NCBI GenBank assembly: GCA_947297555.1
Contig: CAMYTM010000027.1
Span: 1-7,651, forward strand
Source: an uncultured Mycoplasmatota bacterium
GTDB taxonomy: Bacteria > Bacillota_I > Bacilli_A > RF39 > UBA660
DNA: 7,651 bases
Reading direction: 5' to 3'
Part shown: positions 1 to 6,636 of the stretch, one piece after another
How positions within the stretch are numbered: the first letter of the stretch is position 1
Layout of the letters: every line of letters begins with the position of its first letter
Notes under the pieces: model-generated
The model's input: only the letters and a program-made list of their open reading frames with translations
The model's database searches: none
Told to the model about the DNA's origin: nothing
Program-made: the position numbers and the translations under genes

Positions 1-726
1 CAAGGAGCCGCTGGACTGCTTGCTTCTACCTATATTAACGTTGGACAATACACGACATATTTTCAAAAATTCAATGTAGTTCCAACAGTACCAACTAATC
101 TTTATATTCACCAGTATATGACAGATATTACGGCACCTTCTGCTGAGTCTTCTACTACTTATAAATCCTTTAGTTCTTTAGGAATATTAGATTTAGGATT
201 TGTTTTCTATATTCCTATTTATAACAATATGAATGCAACAATTAACAATAGCGGAAATGGCGGCTCTGGGGATGGATCAACTTCTGCTACGACAATGGAT
301 ATAGCATCTATTGTAACTTCAAGTGGATATCGTTATTCAAATGGCTATATTTCTGGCATTCCGATAGGAACTGATGTAGCCACTGTCATTAGTTCTATTG
401 AAGCCATAAGTGGTACAGATGCAGTGGTAAAAACAGCATCTGGTGAAAATATTACCTCTGGTAACATAGGAACAGGTTATAAAGTTGTTGTAACAAATAG
501 CAACAGTAGAGAAGAATTACAAGTGATTATAAAAGGCGATACCTCAGGAGATGGAGTAGTAAATGCCTTAGATTTATTACAAGTGCAAAAACAAATTTTA
601 GGTTCTTATTCATTATCAGGTGCTTATAAATTAGCCGGAGACACCTCAGGAGATGGGGCCATAAACGCTTTAGATTTATTACAAGTGCAAAAACAAATTT
701 TAGGTTTATATACCATAGCACAATAG
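1..726 (+). CDS. Glucosaminidase-like cell-wall hydrolase with C-terminal dockerin (5' partial)
   Basis: The frame is open from base 1, so the gene begins outside the window; 241 residues plus TAG are visible. Residues 1-90 resemble the C-terminal part of secreted N-acetylglucosaminidases (GH73-like peptidoglycan hydrolases): the motifs YINVGQYTTYFQKFNV, HQYM and FYIPIYNNM are typical there. The catalytic residues must lie upstream. A Gly/Ser/Asn linker follows (about 82-98), then an unnamed module of about 80 residues (99-178; SSGY, YISGI, GT, TSG, TGYKV). Residues 179-241 are a type I dockerin with two calcium-loop repeats (GDTSGDGVVNALD at 179 and GDTSGDGAINALD at 213), all five loop ligands present (D1, S3, D5, N9, D12). 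Each loop is followed by LLQVQKQILG. The dockerin should dock onto a cohesin, and a cohesin-like protein is encoded directly downstream. The dockerin is certain; the hydrolase call rests on remembered family motifs. The ATG at 118 is internal and not the true start. Confidence 0.75.
   Translation, partial: QGAAGLLASTYINVGQYTTYFQKFNVVPTVPTNLYIHQYMTDITAPSAESSTTYKSFSSLGILDLGFVFYIPIYNNMNATINNSGNGGSGDGSTSATTMDIASIVTSSGYRYSNGYISGIPIGTDVATVISSIEAISGTDAVVKTASGENITSGNIGTGYKVVVTNSNSREELQVIIKGDTSGDGVVNALDLLQVQKQILGSYSLSGAYKLAGDTSGDGAINALDLLQVQKQILGLYTIAQ
535..706 (+). repeat. In-frame tandem dockerin repeat, period 102 bp
   Basis: Two dockerin repeats start at 535 and 637, 34 codons apart. The last 37 bases of each (568-604 and 670-706) are identical at the DNA level, including synonymous positions, while the calcium-loop parts differ at several bases. 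Two-fold internal duplication is normal for dockerins. The exact nucleotide identity suggests recent duplication, gene conversion or strong constraint. Confidence 0.85.
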
Positions 727-730
727 GAGG
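725..730 (+). promoter_or_regulatory. Ribosome binding site overlapping the upstream stop codon
   Basis: AGGAGG overlaps the TAG stop (724-726) of the dockerin gene and lies 6 bases before the ATG at 737. The spacing is ideal, and it implies that the two genes are cotranscribed and possibly translationally coupled. Confidence 0.85.
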
Positions 731-736
731 AATTTT

Positions 737-2191
737 ATGAAAAAAATTTATTTATGCTTTTTAAGCCTAGTAACTTTATGCTTATTTCCCCTCGTCGTAA
801 ATGCGGCATCTGGTACAATTCGTGTAACGGGTTCTGCTAACGCTGTTGTAGGGAACCAAGTAAAAGTAACCGTTACATTAGCAAGTAGTACAAAAATAGG
901 AAGTTGGCAGATGGATTTAAACTATGATAAATCCTACCTATCCTTAGTAAATAGTAGTGCAGAAGGTGGAGGAACTTCTATGGCTTCCTCTTCGGCAACA
1001 GGTGTAAAATCAAAAAGTTATACTTTTACTTTCAAAGTTTTAAAAAGCGGAAATACCAAAGTATCTGTAAATAGTTATCTTGCGTATGCTTTTAGTGACC
1101 TAAGCCAATTATCCCTAACATCAAGTAGTCTTTCTATTAAACTCATGACTCAAAAAGAATTAGAAGCCACTTATAGTAAAGACAACAATTTAAAAAGTTT
1201 AAGTATAGAAGGATATGAACTAACCCCGGCCTTCAACAAAGATACTTTAGAATACAAAGTAAGCATTCCCTCTGATGTAACTAAGATCAATATTCTCGCT
1301 GAAAAAAATGACAGTAAAGCATCTGTAACAGGAACAGGAGAAAAAGAAGTAGTAGAAGGAAACAATCGTTTTGAAATTATAGTGACAGCCCAAAATGGTA
1401 GTGAAAAAAAATACATTTTGGATATTGAAGTAGAAGATTTAAATCCTATTTCAGTAAAAATAGGGGATAATAATTACACCGTAGTAAAAAGAAAAGATAT
1501 TTTAGAAAAACCAAGTACATTTGAAGAAGCAACTATCACAATAAATGGTGCAGAAGTACCAGCATTTAAAAGCGAAATTACGGGTTTTATACTAGTGGGG
1601 TTAAAAGATGAAACAGGAAAAATTATACTTGCTATTTATGATGAAACGGCAAAAACATACAGTCCATATCAAGAACTGCATGCTACTAACTTAACTTTAT
1701 ACCTAGCAGATTTTCCAAACGATTTAAAAGGCTATACAAAAACTACACAAATCATAAAAGAAAAAGAAGTAGTGGTTTATAAATACAAAGAAGACAGTCG
1801 TTTTGCCATCTGTTACGGAATGAATATTGAAACGGGAAAATACGAATACTATAAATATGATACAGAAGAAGGCACTTTTCAAATATGGGATACAGAAGAA
1901 ATGCAAGATTTACAAAATGACATAAAAACCTATCAATATGCTTGTGTTTTATTCTTAGGAGGATTATTATTTGCATTTATTTTAATCCTTTGCTTACTAA
2001 AGAAAAAACATAAAAAATCAAAAAAAGCCAAGAAGAATGAAAAAGAAGTAGAAAACAAGTTTGAAGATAAAAATAGAAGTATCCAAGAAGAAATAAAGAA
2101 AGAAGAACAGAAAAAGGAAACATTAGAAGAAAAATTAAAAAAATTTGACCAATTTGATATAAACGATAGAGAAAAGAACATGAGAGAGTGA
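737..2191 (+). CDS. Membrane-anchored cohesin-like protein with cadherin-like beta-sandwich domain
   Basis: This 484-residue protein probably forms a surface receptor. An N-terminal signal peptide (KK, hydrophobic core to about 22, VNAA cleavage region) leads into a cohesin-like beta-sandwich at about 26-136, with the typical start (GTIRVTGSANAVVGNQVKVTVTL), a WQMDLNYD segment near 57 and a YTFTFKVLKSG segment near 95. Residues 150-232 match the cadherin-like beta-sandwich family (LKSLSIEGYELTPAFN, LEYKVSIP, ending NGSEKKYILDIE). Residues 236-395 are an unrecognised, probably extracytoplasmic region. One membrane helix lies at 400-421. A Lys-rich stop-transfer segment (422-436) and a charged, probably coiled-coil tail follow, and should be cytoplasmic. 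No LPxTG motif is visible. The AGGAGG site fixes the start. The gene is 10 bases downstream of a dockerin gene, so it is likely that protein's docking partner, which is inference. The cohesin assignment is by pattern; a related bacterial adhesion fold is possible. Confidence 0.8.
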   Translation: MKKIYLCFLSLVTLCLFPLVVNAASGTIRVTGSANAVVGNQVKVTVTLASSTKIGSWQMDLNYDKSYLSLVNSSAEGGGTSMASSSATGVKSKSYTFTFKVLKSGNTKVSVNSYLAYAFSDLSQLSLTSSSLSIKLMTQKELEATYSKDNNLKSLSIEGYELTPAFNKDTLEYKVSIPSDVTKINILAEKNDSKASVTGTGEKEVVEGNNRFEIIVTAQNGSEKKYILDIEVEDLNPISVKIGDNNYTVVKRKDILEKPSTFEEATITINGAEVPAFKSEITGFILVGLKDETGKIILAIYDETAKTYSPYQELHATNLTLYLADFPNDLKGYTKTTQIIKEKEVVVYKYKEDSRFAICYGMNIETGKYEYYKYDTEEGTFQIWDTEEMQDLQNDIKTYQYACVLFLGGLLFAFILILCLLKKKHKKSKKAKKNEKEVENKFEDKNRSIQEEIKKEEQKKETLEEKLKKFDQFDINDREKNMRE

Positions 2192-2213
2192 ATGCTTTTC
2201 TCTTCATTTTTTT
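2168..2213 (+). terminator. Rho-independent terminator overlapping the 3' end of the cohesin-like gene
   Basis: AGAGAAAAG (2168-2176) pairs with CTTTTCTCT (2195-2203). CAT (2179-2181) with ATG (2192-2194) extends the stem across a two-base AA bulge, leaving a 10-base loop. Seven T residues (2207-2213) follow. The left arm lies in the last codons of the gene and the stop codon is in the loop. It separates the dockerin/cohesin unit from the next gene. Confidence 0.65.
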
Positions 2214-2231
2214 AATTGATTACGTTATAAT
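2203..2231 (+). promoter_or_regulatory. Promoter of the TagO-like gene
   Basis: A consensus -10 TATAAT at 2226-2231 has a weak -35 match (TTCATT, 2203-2208) at exactly 17 bp. The start codon lies only 18 bases past the -10, so the predicted leader is about a dozen bases. The ribosome site is a modest GGAAGTG at 2238-2244. The -35 sits in the T-tract of the preceding terminator, so the units are packed back to back. Confidence 0.55.
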
Positions 2232-2249
2232 GAAAATGGAAGTGAAATT

Positions 2250-3323
2250 ATGTTTGTAAATGGTCATGATGTGTTTGTCATTGTATTTGTTACTTTTTTA
2301 TGTAGTTTAATTGTAACCCCTATTATAGAAAAAATAGCAAGACATGTAAAAGCACTAGATTATCCAAATGAAAGACGTCTTAATAAAGTTCCTATGCCAA
2401 CGCTAGGAGGACTCGCTATCTTCTTTTCATTTATGCTAGGATATATGCTATATGCTAGAAGTAGTATTCAAATGTTATCTATTTTGATGGGCAGTTTCTT
2501 ACTTATTTTTATGGGAATAATAGATGACATTAATCCTTTAAAAGCCAAATACCAATTAATTTTCCAAATCATTGCTGCAGCGATAGTTGTTTTTTATGGA
2601 CATATTTCTTTAGATTATGTAAGTATTTTAGGAATGAACTTTACCTTTACAGCCCCTTGGAACTATATCATCACGCTGGTTTTAATTGTATCTATTATCA
2701 ATGCTATTAACTTATCAGATGGGCTCGATGGACTATGTTCGGGAATAAGTTCCATTTATTTTTTAACTATTTCTATCATTGCTTTTATCATGAATGCTCA
2801 ACAAGGATTAGACACAACACTTGCTCTTATCATGCTTGGCTCTACTTTAGGATTTTTAGTTTATAATTTTCCACCTGCAAGAGTTTATCTTGGAGATACA
2901 GGAAGTAACTTTTTAGGATTTATTATTGCCGTAACAACATTACTTGGTTATAAAACAGCAACATTTACTTCTTTAATTATCCCTTTAATAATTCTAGCAA
3001 CTCCAATTATTGACGTTGTATTTTCTATTATTAGAAGAATTCTAAAAAAACAAAATCCCTTTAGTACGCCAGATAAAGGACATATTCACCATCAACTATT
3101 AAAAATGCAATTTTCAACACGTACTTCTTTACTAATTATTTATGCCATTGATATTTTATTTGCTGCACTTTCTGTTTTCTATGCCTTAGGAGATACATAT
3201 TATGTTATTTTAATTTATGTAGGATTAATGATTGTCTTCCTATTCATTGTTTTAAAAACAGATATTTTATTCAAACATCAAAAAAATAAGAAAGAAATAA
3301 AAATAGACAAGAAAAAGAAGTGA
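2250..3323 (+). CDS. tagO: TagO/WecA-family polyprenyl-phosphate sugar-1-phosphate transferase
   Basis: This 357-residue polytopic membrane enzyme of the MraY/WecA superfamily should transfer a sugar 1-phosphate, probably GlcNAc-1-P from UDP-GlcNAc, to undecaprenyl phosphate on the cytoplasmic face. That is the first step of wall teichoic acid or other lipid-linked glycan synthesis. Family motifs are in order: DYPNERRLNKVPMPTLGG at 37-54, the acidic pair in GIIDDINPLKAKYQ (DD 92-93), NAINLSDGLDGL at 151-162, RVYLGDTGS at 211-219 and the HIHH signature at 278-281, which marks the TagO/WecA branch rather than MraY. About ten or eleven hydrophobic helices and a Lys-rich C-terminus are visible. 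Length is normal for the family. It has its own promoter and terminator, so it is probably monocistronic. The sugar is inferred from the subfamily; another N-acetylhexosamine phosphate cannot be excluded. Confidence 0.9.
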   Translation: MFVNGHDVFVIVFVTFLCSLIVTPIIEKIARHVKALDYPNERRLNKVPMPTLGGLAIFFSFMLGYMLYARSSIQMLSILMGSFLLIFMGIIDDINPLKAKYQLIFQIIAAAIVVFYGHISLDYVSILGMNFTFTAPWNYIITLVLIVSIINAINLSDGLDGLCSGISSIYFLTISIIAFIMNAQQGLDTTLALIMLGSTLGFLVYNFPPARVYLGDTGSNFLGFIIAVTTLLGYKTATFTSLIIPLIILATPIIDVVFSIIRRILKKQNPFSTPDKGHIHHQLLKMQFSTRTSLLIIYAIDILFAALSVFYALGDTYYVILIYVGLMIVFLFIVLKTDILFKHQKNKKEIKIDKKKK

Positions 3324-3335
3324 AAATATTGAAAT

Positions 3336-3374
3336 CAAATACTCTATCTTTTACGAGAGGGTATTTGTTTTTTT
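3336..3374 (+). terminator. Rho-independent terminator after the TagO-like gene
   Basis: CAAATACTCT (3336-3345) pairs with AGGGTATTTG (3358-3367) in a 10-bp stem with one T-G wobble and a 12-base loop. Seven T residues follow (3368-3374). It begins 12 bases after the stop codon. Confidence 0.85.
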
Positions 3375-3435
3375 AATTAGAATTGCTTTTTCAACAAACA
3401 CTTTTACAAGAATTTAATGAAAAGAATACTTTTTT

Positions 3436-3461
3436 TGGTATAATATTAAAAAAAGGAGAAG
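3436..3461 (+). promoter_or_regulatory. Extended -10 promoter and ribosome site of the glycosyltransferase fusion gene
   Basis: TGG-TATAAT (3436-3444) is a full extended -10 element. No convincing -35 lies 16-18 bp upstream; the extended -10 would compensate. AAAGGAGAAG (3452-3461) is a good ribosome site 7 bases before the ATG at 3469. The leader is predicted to be under 20 bases. The rest of the interval after the terminator (3375-3435) shows nothing recognisable. Confidence 0.65.
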
Positions 3462-3468
3462 AAAAACT

Positions 3469-5646
3469 ATGATAAAATTAAAAAAAATAGATGGGTTATA
3501 CCTACTTATATTTTTACTACCTTTTTTAGATGGTATCTCTTTAATAAACACTACGACTTTTTTTATAACTTTGACTTTAAAAGGATTATTTTTATTGTAT
3601 AGTGTTTACTATTTAGTAAAAAATACGAAACATAAAAAAATTTTTGCCCTTTTAGGAATATATATTTTTATTTATCTTCTCTATGTCTTTACAAACCATC
3701 TAAACCCTTATTTTGAAATCACTAATCTACTTACTATTTTTTCTTTACCCACCTTTATTCTATTTTTTAGCCAATACCAAAAAGAAACCATAACTAAAAA
3801 AACAATATCCATTTTATTTTTACTATATTCTATAGTGTTAATCATTTTATCTTTATTTGGGTTTGTTATAAACAATGCAATCTTAAATCTATTTATTCTT
3901 CTTTTTGGTGTAGCACTATTCTATATAAGCGACAGCAATAGTTATTTATTAAAAGGATTATTTTTAATTTTATTTATTCTATTATTTCTTTTCATAAACA
4001 GCGGAATTTTCTTTATTAGTCTTTTGCTGTTAGTTTTCTTTGCCCTTTTTGGGGACCTAAAAAAAATAGCACGAACAATAAAAAAGAACCAATTAAAATC
4101 TCTTCTACTGGTTTTAGCCTTGTGTATAGGGTTTTCCGTTTATATACCAAAGATGGATTTGGCAAAAGATAAAACTTCTTTAGAACAATACAGTACGAAA
4201 AATTCTTTTCTAACAGAAAGAATTGATTTATTAAAAAATGCCCAAAAAAGTTTTAAACAAAGTAGTGGTATGGAAAAAGTGTTAGGTATGGGGTACGAAA
4301 AACTAAATTCTATTCATTATGTAGAAAGTGATATTTTTGACATATTTTATAGTATAGGAGTTTTAGGAATATTCTTTTACTTTTTCTACTTTGGCTATGT
4401 ACTTACATTTAGTCATTTAAAGAAAAAGTATGCTATTTTATTTGCTTTTTTTCTTATTCTATCTAATGTAGGAAATGTTCTAATAAATCCATACCTTTTC
4501 CCATTTTTAAGTTTCTTGTTTTTAATTTCTAAAAATGATGTTGGAAAAATGAAAAAGGATATCTTATTGGTAAGCAATATGTATCCAAATAAAGCGTATC
4601 CGCACTATGGAATCTTTGTAAAAAATACATATGATTTATTAGTAGAAGATAACCATACTATAGATTTGGTGGTAATGTACAAAACACATGGAAAAATAAA
4701 AAAGTTATTTTCATATGTGAAACTGTGTGGAGATTCTCTTTTAAAAGCCGTTTTCAATAATTATGATTATATTTATGTTCATTTTGTTTCCCATACAACA
4801 GCAGGAGTTTTTCTTCCCGCCTTATGTGCTAAAAATACTAAACTAGTATTAAACACACATGGAAATGATATTGTAGCAGATACAAATGTAGATAAGAGTT
4901 ACTTAGGACTTACCAAAATTTTTTTAAAAGGCGCAGATATTGTTATTGCACCGTCTAATTATTTTAAGAAAGTGTTGATAAGAAACTACAATGTAAAAAA
5001 AGAAAGAATAGTAATTTTTCCATCAGGTGGTGTTAATTTAGAAAAATTTAAAAAAATAGATAAAAAAAAGGCTTTAAAAAATGCTAACTTAGATAGTAAA
5101 TTTAAATATTTTGGTTATATTGCCCGTATTGAAAAAGACAAAGGATATGATGTATTTGTAAAGGCCATTCATGAGTTTCAACAAAAAAATAACAACGAAA
5201 AAATTAAATTTTTACTTGTAGGCAGTGGAAGTGAAGAACCTAAATTAAAAGCATTAATCCAAAAATATAAATTACAAAAAATAATCATAAGAAAACCATT
5301 GGTAAGCCAAGAAGAACTTGTAAATATATACAATGCATTGGATGCCTTTATATATCCTACAAGAATGAAAAGTGAGTCTTTGGGATTAACAGGATTAGAA
5401 GCCATGGCTTGTGAAACATTTGTAATTGGTAGTAACCAATACGGCCCAAGTGACTATTTAATAGATGGAGAAAATAGTTTAACATTTAATCCAAGCGATT
5501 ATAAAGAATTAGCAAATAAAATGAATGTATTTTTAAAACTAAAGCCAACAGAAAAAAATAGACTGATTAAAAATGCACGTAAAAAAAGTGAAGAGTATAG
5601 TAGTGAATATACAAAAAAGACAATATTAGATGTTTTTAATAATTGA
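3469..5646 (+). CDS. Fusion of Wzy/O-antigen-ligase-like membrane domain with GT4 glycosyltransferase
   Basis: The 725-residue protein has two halves. Residues 1-355 form about 12 membrane helices. A long loop between helices 9 and 10 (about 227-290) carries features like those of the O-antigen ligase/polymerase superfamily: RIDLLKNAQKSF, VLGMGYEK, H283 and ESDIFDIFYSIGVLG. Residues 361-725 are a GT-B glycosyltransferase of family GT4: KKDILLVSNMYPN start, an NTHGND motif near 462-467, FGYIARIEKDKGYD at 548-560, FLLVGSGSEE at 581-590 and an EX7E motif (E636, E644) for sugar-nucleotide binding. The positive-inside pattern (MIKLKK; KNTKHKK; 196-210; SHLKKK) gives N-in and C-in topology, placing the GT4 domain in the cytoplasm. 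It probably extends a lipid-linked glycan and polymerises or ligates it outside. Donor and acceptor are unknown. The frame is intact across the junction, and the internal Met361 lacks a clear ribosome site. Confidence 0.82.
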   Translation: MIKLKKIDGLYLLIFLLPFLDGISLINTTTFFITLTLKGLFLLYSVYYLVKNTKHKKIFALLGIYIFIYLLYVFTNHLNPYFEITNLLTIFSLPTFILFFSQYQKETITKKTISILFLLYSIVLIILSLFGFVINNAILNLFILLFGVALFYISDSNSYLLKGLFLILFILLFLFINSGIFFISLLLLVFFALFGDLKKIARTIKKNQLKSLLLVLALCIGFSVYIPKMDLAKDKTSLEQYSTKNSFLTERIDLLKNAQKSFKQSSGMEKVLGMGYEKLNSIHYVESDIFDIFYSIGVLGIFFYFFYFGYVLTFSHLKKKYAILFAFFLILSNVGNVLINPYLFPFLSFLFLISKNDVGKMKKDILLVSNMYPNKAYPHYGIFVKNTYDLLVEDNHTIDLVVMYKTHGKIKKLFSYVKLCGDSLLKAVFNNYDYIYVHFVSHTTAGVFLPALCAKNTKLVLNTHGNDIVADTNVDKSYLGLTKIFLKGADIVIAPSNYFKKVLIRNYNVKKERIVIFPSGGVNLEKFKKIDKKKALKNANLDSKFKYFGYIARIEKDKGYDVFVKAIHEFQQKNNNEKIKFLLVGSGSEEPKLKALIQKYKLQKIIIRKPLVSQEELVNIYNALDAFIYPTRMKSESLGLTGLEAMACETFVIGSNQYGPSDYLIDGENSLTFNPSDYKELANKMNVFLKLKPTEKNRLIKNARKKSEEYSSEYTKKTILDVFNN

Positions 5647-5659
5647 AAATGAAAAAATA

Positions 5660-5694
5660 AGAAAGACAGTATAAAAAAAAGAAACTGTCTTTTT
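5660..5694. terminator. Bidirectional terminator between convergent genes
   Basis: AAAGACAGT (5662-5670) pairs perfectly with ACTGTCTTT (5684-5692), extendable by one wobble and one A-T pair, with an A-rich 13-base loop. TTTTAATT follows on the plus strand. On the minus strand the A-rich flank reads as an interrupted T-tract. It lies 13 bases after the fusion gene's stop and faces the LicD gene, so it can serve both. Confidence 0.7.
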
Positions 5695-5702
5695 AATTAA
5701 AA

Positions 5703-5731
5703 AAATATCCATTTTCAATAAACAGATATTT
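5703..5731 (-). terminator. Weak AT-rich hairpin at the 3' end of the LicD gene
   Basis: Read on the minus strand, AAATATC (from 5731) pairs with GATATTT (ending 5703) around a 15-base loop, and more T residues follow. It overlaps the TAA stop. With only one G-C pair the stem is weak, so it may merely assist the stronger hairpin beyond it. Confidence 0.35.
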
Positions 5732-6539
5732 ACTTTTGTTTTGTATTAAAATCAACTTGAATTATACCATGCCGATTTTCTCTTTGTCCCTCTGGAGGAG
5801 GCGTCATATAATCACCATAAAGATAGGTAAGATAAGTATCATAATCTTTAAGCCCCATTAGTGTTTTTCCTTCAAAAGAAACAGGAACATATTCATTCAT
5901 TACCTTTTTATCGTAAATCATTTTATTAAAAAGCACACTAGAATAATCTACTAGACTGTTTGTATTCTTGTTTTGATAACGAAATTGCATTTTTTGTAAC
6001 TTCTTTTTCAAAGATTTTGCAGAAGTGAAAATAGCAAGAAACTTTAAGAAGGCTAAAATAACTCTTTTGCTAAACGAAGGTGTTTCTATAATATATCCTT
6101 TTTTAATTTGTAAAAGCAAACGATAGAGTACGGCCTTTTTTACCAATATTTTTTGTAAAAATACATTATCTGTAATCACATCATGTGGAAATATATCTAT
6201 CCATATTCCTTGATGAACATCCACGTTTTTTGCAACATTTTCTAAATAAATAGTATTATTTTCTCTTATTTTTGCAAAAGTCATGGCATAATTAGGTTCT
6301 GTATTCCATGTTTGTAAAAAATATTTGTCTCCTAATTCTTTTTGCGCTACTTCACAAAACTTTTCATAATCGCTTCTCGGCATATCAATATCTAAATCAT
6401 CATCCCAAGGAATAAAACCTTTATGACGAATAGCCCCAAGAAGAGTACCACCATCAATGTTGTACTTTAAATTGTATTTTTTACAAATACGATCTACTTC
6501 CAAAGCCATTTCTAATTGATGTTTTTGTGCTTTATTCAT
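5730..6539 (-). CDS. licD: LicD-family phosphocholine (phosphotransfer) transferase
   Basis: This 269-residue cytoplasmic protein belongs to the LicD family of the nucleotidyltransferase fold, which transfers phosphocholine from CDP-choline onto teichoic acid or capsule sugars. Numbering from the chosen ATG, it has the family core GGTLLGAIRHKGFIPWDDDLD at about 30-50, with the metal-binding acidic cluster at 46-52. WIDIFPHD lies at about 113-120 and a C-terminal LYGDYMTPPPEGQRENRHG region at about 240-258. No signal peptide or membrane helix is obvious. An in-frame GTG at 6548 lies inside the AGGTGAT ribosome site, so the ATG at 6539 is preferred. The gene is convergent with the glycosyltransferase fusion and divergent from a LicC/LicA-like gene, which strongly favours phosphocholine as the transferred group. 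LicD relatives can move other phosphorylated groups, so the exact donor is inferred from context. Confidence 0.88.
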   Translation of the reverse strand: MNKAQKHQLEMALEVDRICKKYNLKYNIDGGTLLGAIRHKGFIPWDDDLDIDMPRSDYEKFCEVAQKELGDKYFLQTWNTEPNYAMTFAKIRENNTIYLENVAKNVDVHQGIWIDIFPHDVITDNVFLQKILVKKAVLYRLLLQIKKGYIIETPSFSKRVILAFLKFLAIFTSAKSLKKKLQKMQFRYQNKNTNSLVDYSSVLFNKMIYDKKVMNEYVPVSFEGKTLMGLKDYDTYLTYLYGDYMTPPPEGQRENRHGIIQVDFNTKQK

Positions 6540-6543
6540 TACT

Positions 6544-6562
6544 ATCACCTACTAAAATTATA
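6544..6562 (-). promoter_or_regulatory. Extended -10 promoter and ribosome site of licD
   Basis: On the minus strand TGC-TATAAT (hexamer 6562-6557, TG at 6565-6564) is an extended -10. The predicted -35 position (TATATA) is poor. AGGTGAT (6550-6544) exactly complements the 16S rRNA 3' end and lies 4 bases before the ATG. Transcription should begin near 6550, giving a leader of only about ten bases. The ribosome site decides the ATG over the GTG it contains. Confidence 0.65.
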
Positions 6563-6607
6563 GCATAAGGAAAATATTTTATATAGAGAAAAAAATATGC
6601 ATTTTAC

Positions 6608-6636
6608 TTCCCATTTAAAAGATAACATGATATGAT
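6608..6636 (+). promoter_or_regulatory. Promoter of the wHTH-LicC-LicA gene
   Basis: TTCCCA (6608-6613, four matches to TTGACA) is followed at 17 bp by TATGAT (6631-6636, five matches to TATAAT), preceded by TGA as an extended -10. Predicted transcription start is near 6643. The ribosome site is weak (AAAAGAG, 6646-6652) for an ATG at 6665. Confidence 0.6.

Noticed and set aside
118..120. ATG at 118 as the start of the dockerin protein
   Set aside because: The frame is open upstream to base 1 with glucosaminidase-like sequence, and no ribosome site precedes 118.
535..706. Direct repeat as a mobile element or CRISPR unit
   Set aside because: Only two copies exist, they are in frame, and they encode the two halves of a standard dockerin.
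527..721. Minus-strand open frame opposite the dockerin repeats
   Set aside because: Its own repeated sequence simply mirrors the dockerin duplication; no ribosome site or family resemblance.
1171..2207. Several minus-strand open frames opposite the cohesin-like gene
   Set aside because: They are Phe/Ser/Leu-rich antisense reflections of Lys/Glu-rich coding sequence, overlap each other and lack ribosome sites; the plus-strand protein has clear domains.
4549..5646. GT4 glycosyltransferase as a separate gene starting at Met361
   Set aside because: There is no stop, frameshift or convincing ribosome site before that Met, and the membrane topology is consistent with one continuous protein.
6537..6548. 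GTG at 6548 as the LicD start
   Set aside because: The GTG is part of the AGGTGAT ribosome site that serves the ATG at 6539.
6571..6580. Perfect palindrome AAAATATTTT in the licD promoter spacer
   Set aside because: A ten-base A/T-only palindrome is expected by chance in such AT-rich intergenic DNA.
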